Below are positions 63,379 to 64,000 of a stretch of 64,000 nucleotides of DNA, piece after piece. The DNA is taken from positions 23,766,932 through 23,830,931 of the forward strand of contig ML681996.1 of assembly GCA_007922195.1 (NCBI GenBank), written 5' to 3'. The DNA is from Podocnemis expansa. Taxonomy: Eukaryota; Chordata; Testudines; Podocnemididae. Every line of letters begins with the position of its first letter. Position 1 is the first letter of the stretch. The notes beneath the pieces are model-generated. The model did not search any database. It was not told the origin of the DNA and worked only from the letters and a program-made list of their open reading frames with translations. The position numbers were made by a program, and so were the translations under genes.

Positions 63379-64000
63379 CTGTAAACAAACAAGAAGTTAG
63401 TAATTGAAAACAAACCATTCAGTGATAGATTTTCACATTGAAATATCAGAATTTCAAGGCAGAAATTTATATTGTGAGATACTGCTGTATCTTATTTCTC
63501 TGATCATATGTTTTTATTTTTTGTGCTCCCATAACCAAGTATAACTACTGATACACTTAAAAGCTTGGTACAAGTACTGTAAACTCATTTTTTATGATTC
63601 AGCATGTTTTAAACTGAACATATGCTATTTCTAGTTTTTTAAAGAAAACCAGCAAGTTTACAGAGCTGTTCTGTAAGAAAGACATCTCTTATTCATATAG
63701 GTTATTCAAATTTTAACTAAAATGAAAAAAAGCCTTCACTATGAAATTGTTCCGCATGTACCAAAAGGTCTGGAAAATAAAATAATTCAGTACTGTCTCG
63801 TTAGTGGGGGGAAAAAAGGCTAGTACAATTTCTACTAATGTCCTCATTTACAGTCTTTTGCAAATGCCACATTTGCCTCATTTTTCTAAAGTTGACTTTA
63901 AAGCTCAAATATCGTAACTACACCAAAAACTAGAGACTATCTGCTATTGTCACCTACTAGAGGGGCCAGAGAGATAAGTTTCTATCAACACATTGACAAA
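63379..64000 (-). other. RBPJ intron leading off the window
   Basis: AT-rich. No further RBPJ exon is recognised before the window ends, so the 5' exon(s) lie beyond 64000. Confidence 0.6.

Overview
The window is vertebrate nuclear DNA: AT-rich, mostly intronic and intergenic, and packed with old transposons. It carries one recognisable single-copy gene, RBPJ (CSL/CBF1, the DNA-binding protein of the Notch pathway), on the minus strand. Ten consecutive coding exons are readable between 63378 and 25795. They encode 480 residues up to the stop. By the human numbering recalled here, only about the first 20 residues lie beyond the right edge. Every splice junction obeys GT-AG, every exon keeps phase, and no exon carries a stop or frameshift, so this is the functional gene and not a processed copy.

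The repeats point to a non-avian sauropsid, most likely a turtle. They comprise CR1 LINEs, a tRNA-derived SINE with a CR1-like tail, MIR/CORE-SINE relics, Penelope-like elements (PLEs), many short hAT-type elements with 8-bp target duplications, and DIRS-type tyrosine-recombinase retrotransposons of several ages. The species call is inference from the repeats only.

Layout: 1-10.8 kb is an intergenic pile-up of hAT, LINE and PLE pieces. 10.8-19.8 kb holds two decayed DIRS copies broken by hAT, SINE and PLE insertions. 19.8-21.5 kb is nearly featureless apart from a CR1 tail. 21.5-25.8 kb has almost no repeats and is the probable RBPJ 3' UTR. 25.8-63.4 kb is RBPJ with its introns. The 12.5-kb intron between the exons at 40106-40246 and 27402-27557 contains an old DIRS copy (30.5-32.7 kb) and a young, nearly complete one (32.9-39.0 kb). 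The young copy has Gag, RT-RNase H and tyrosine recombinase reading frames and inverted termini, and a 400-N assembly gap lies inside its left terminus. A further decayed DIRS copy lies at 52.3-54 kb. All five DIRS copies point the same way as RBPJ.

The most unusual structural signal is a family of fold-back elements. In the best examples two 5'-truncated PLE copies stand head to head, so that the whole insertion is an inverted repeat. Several are bounded by target duplications of 9-17 bp. One pair still encodes a recognisable but broken GIY-YIG endonuclease segment.
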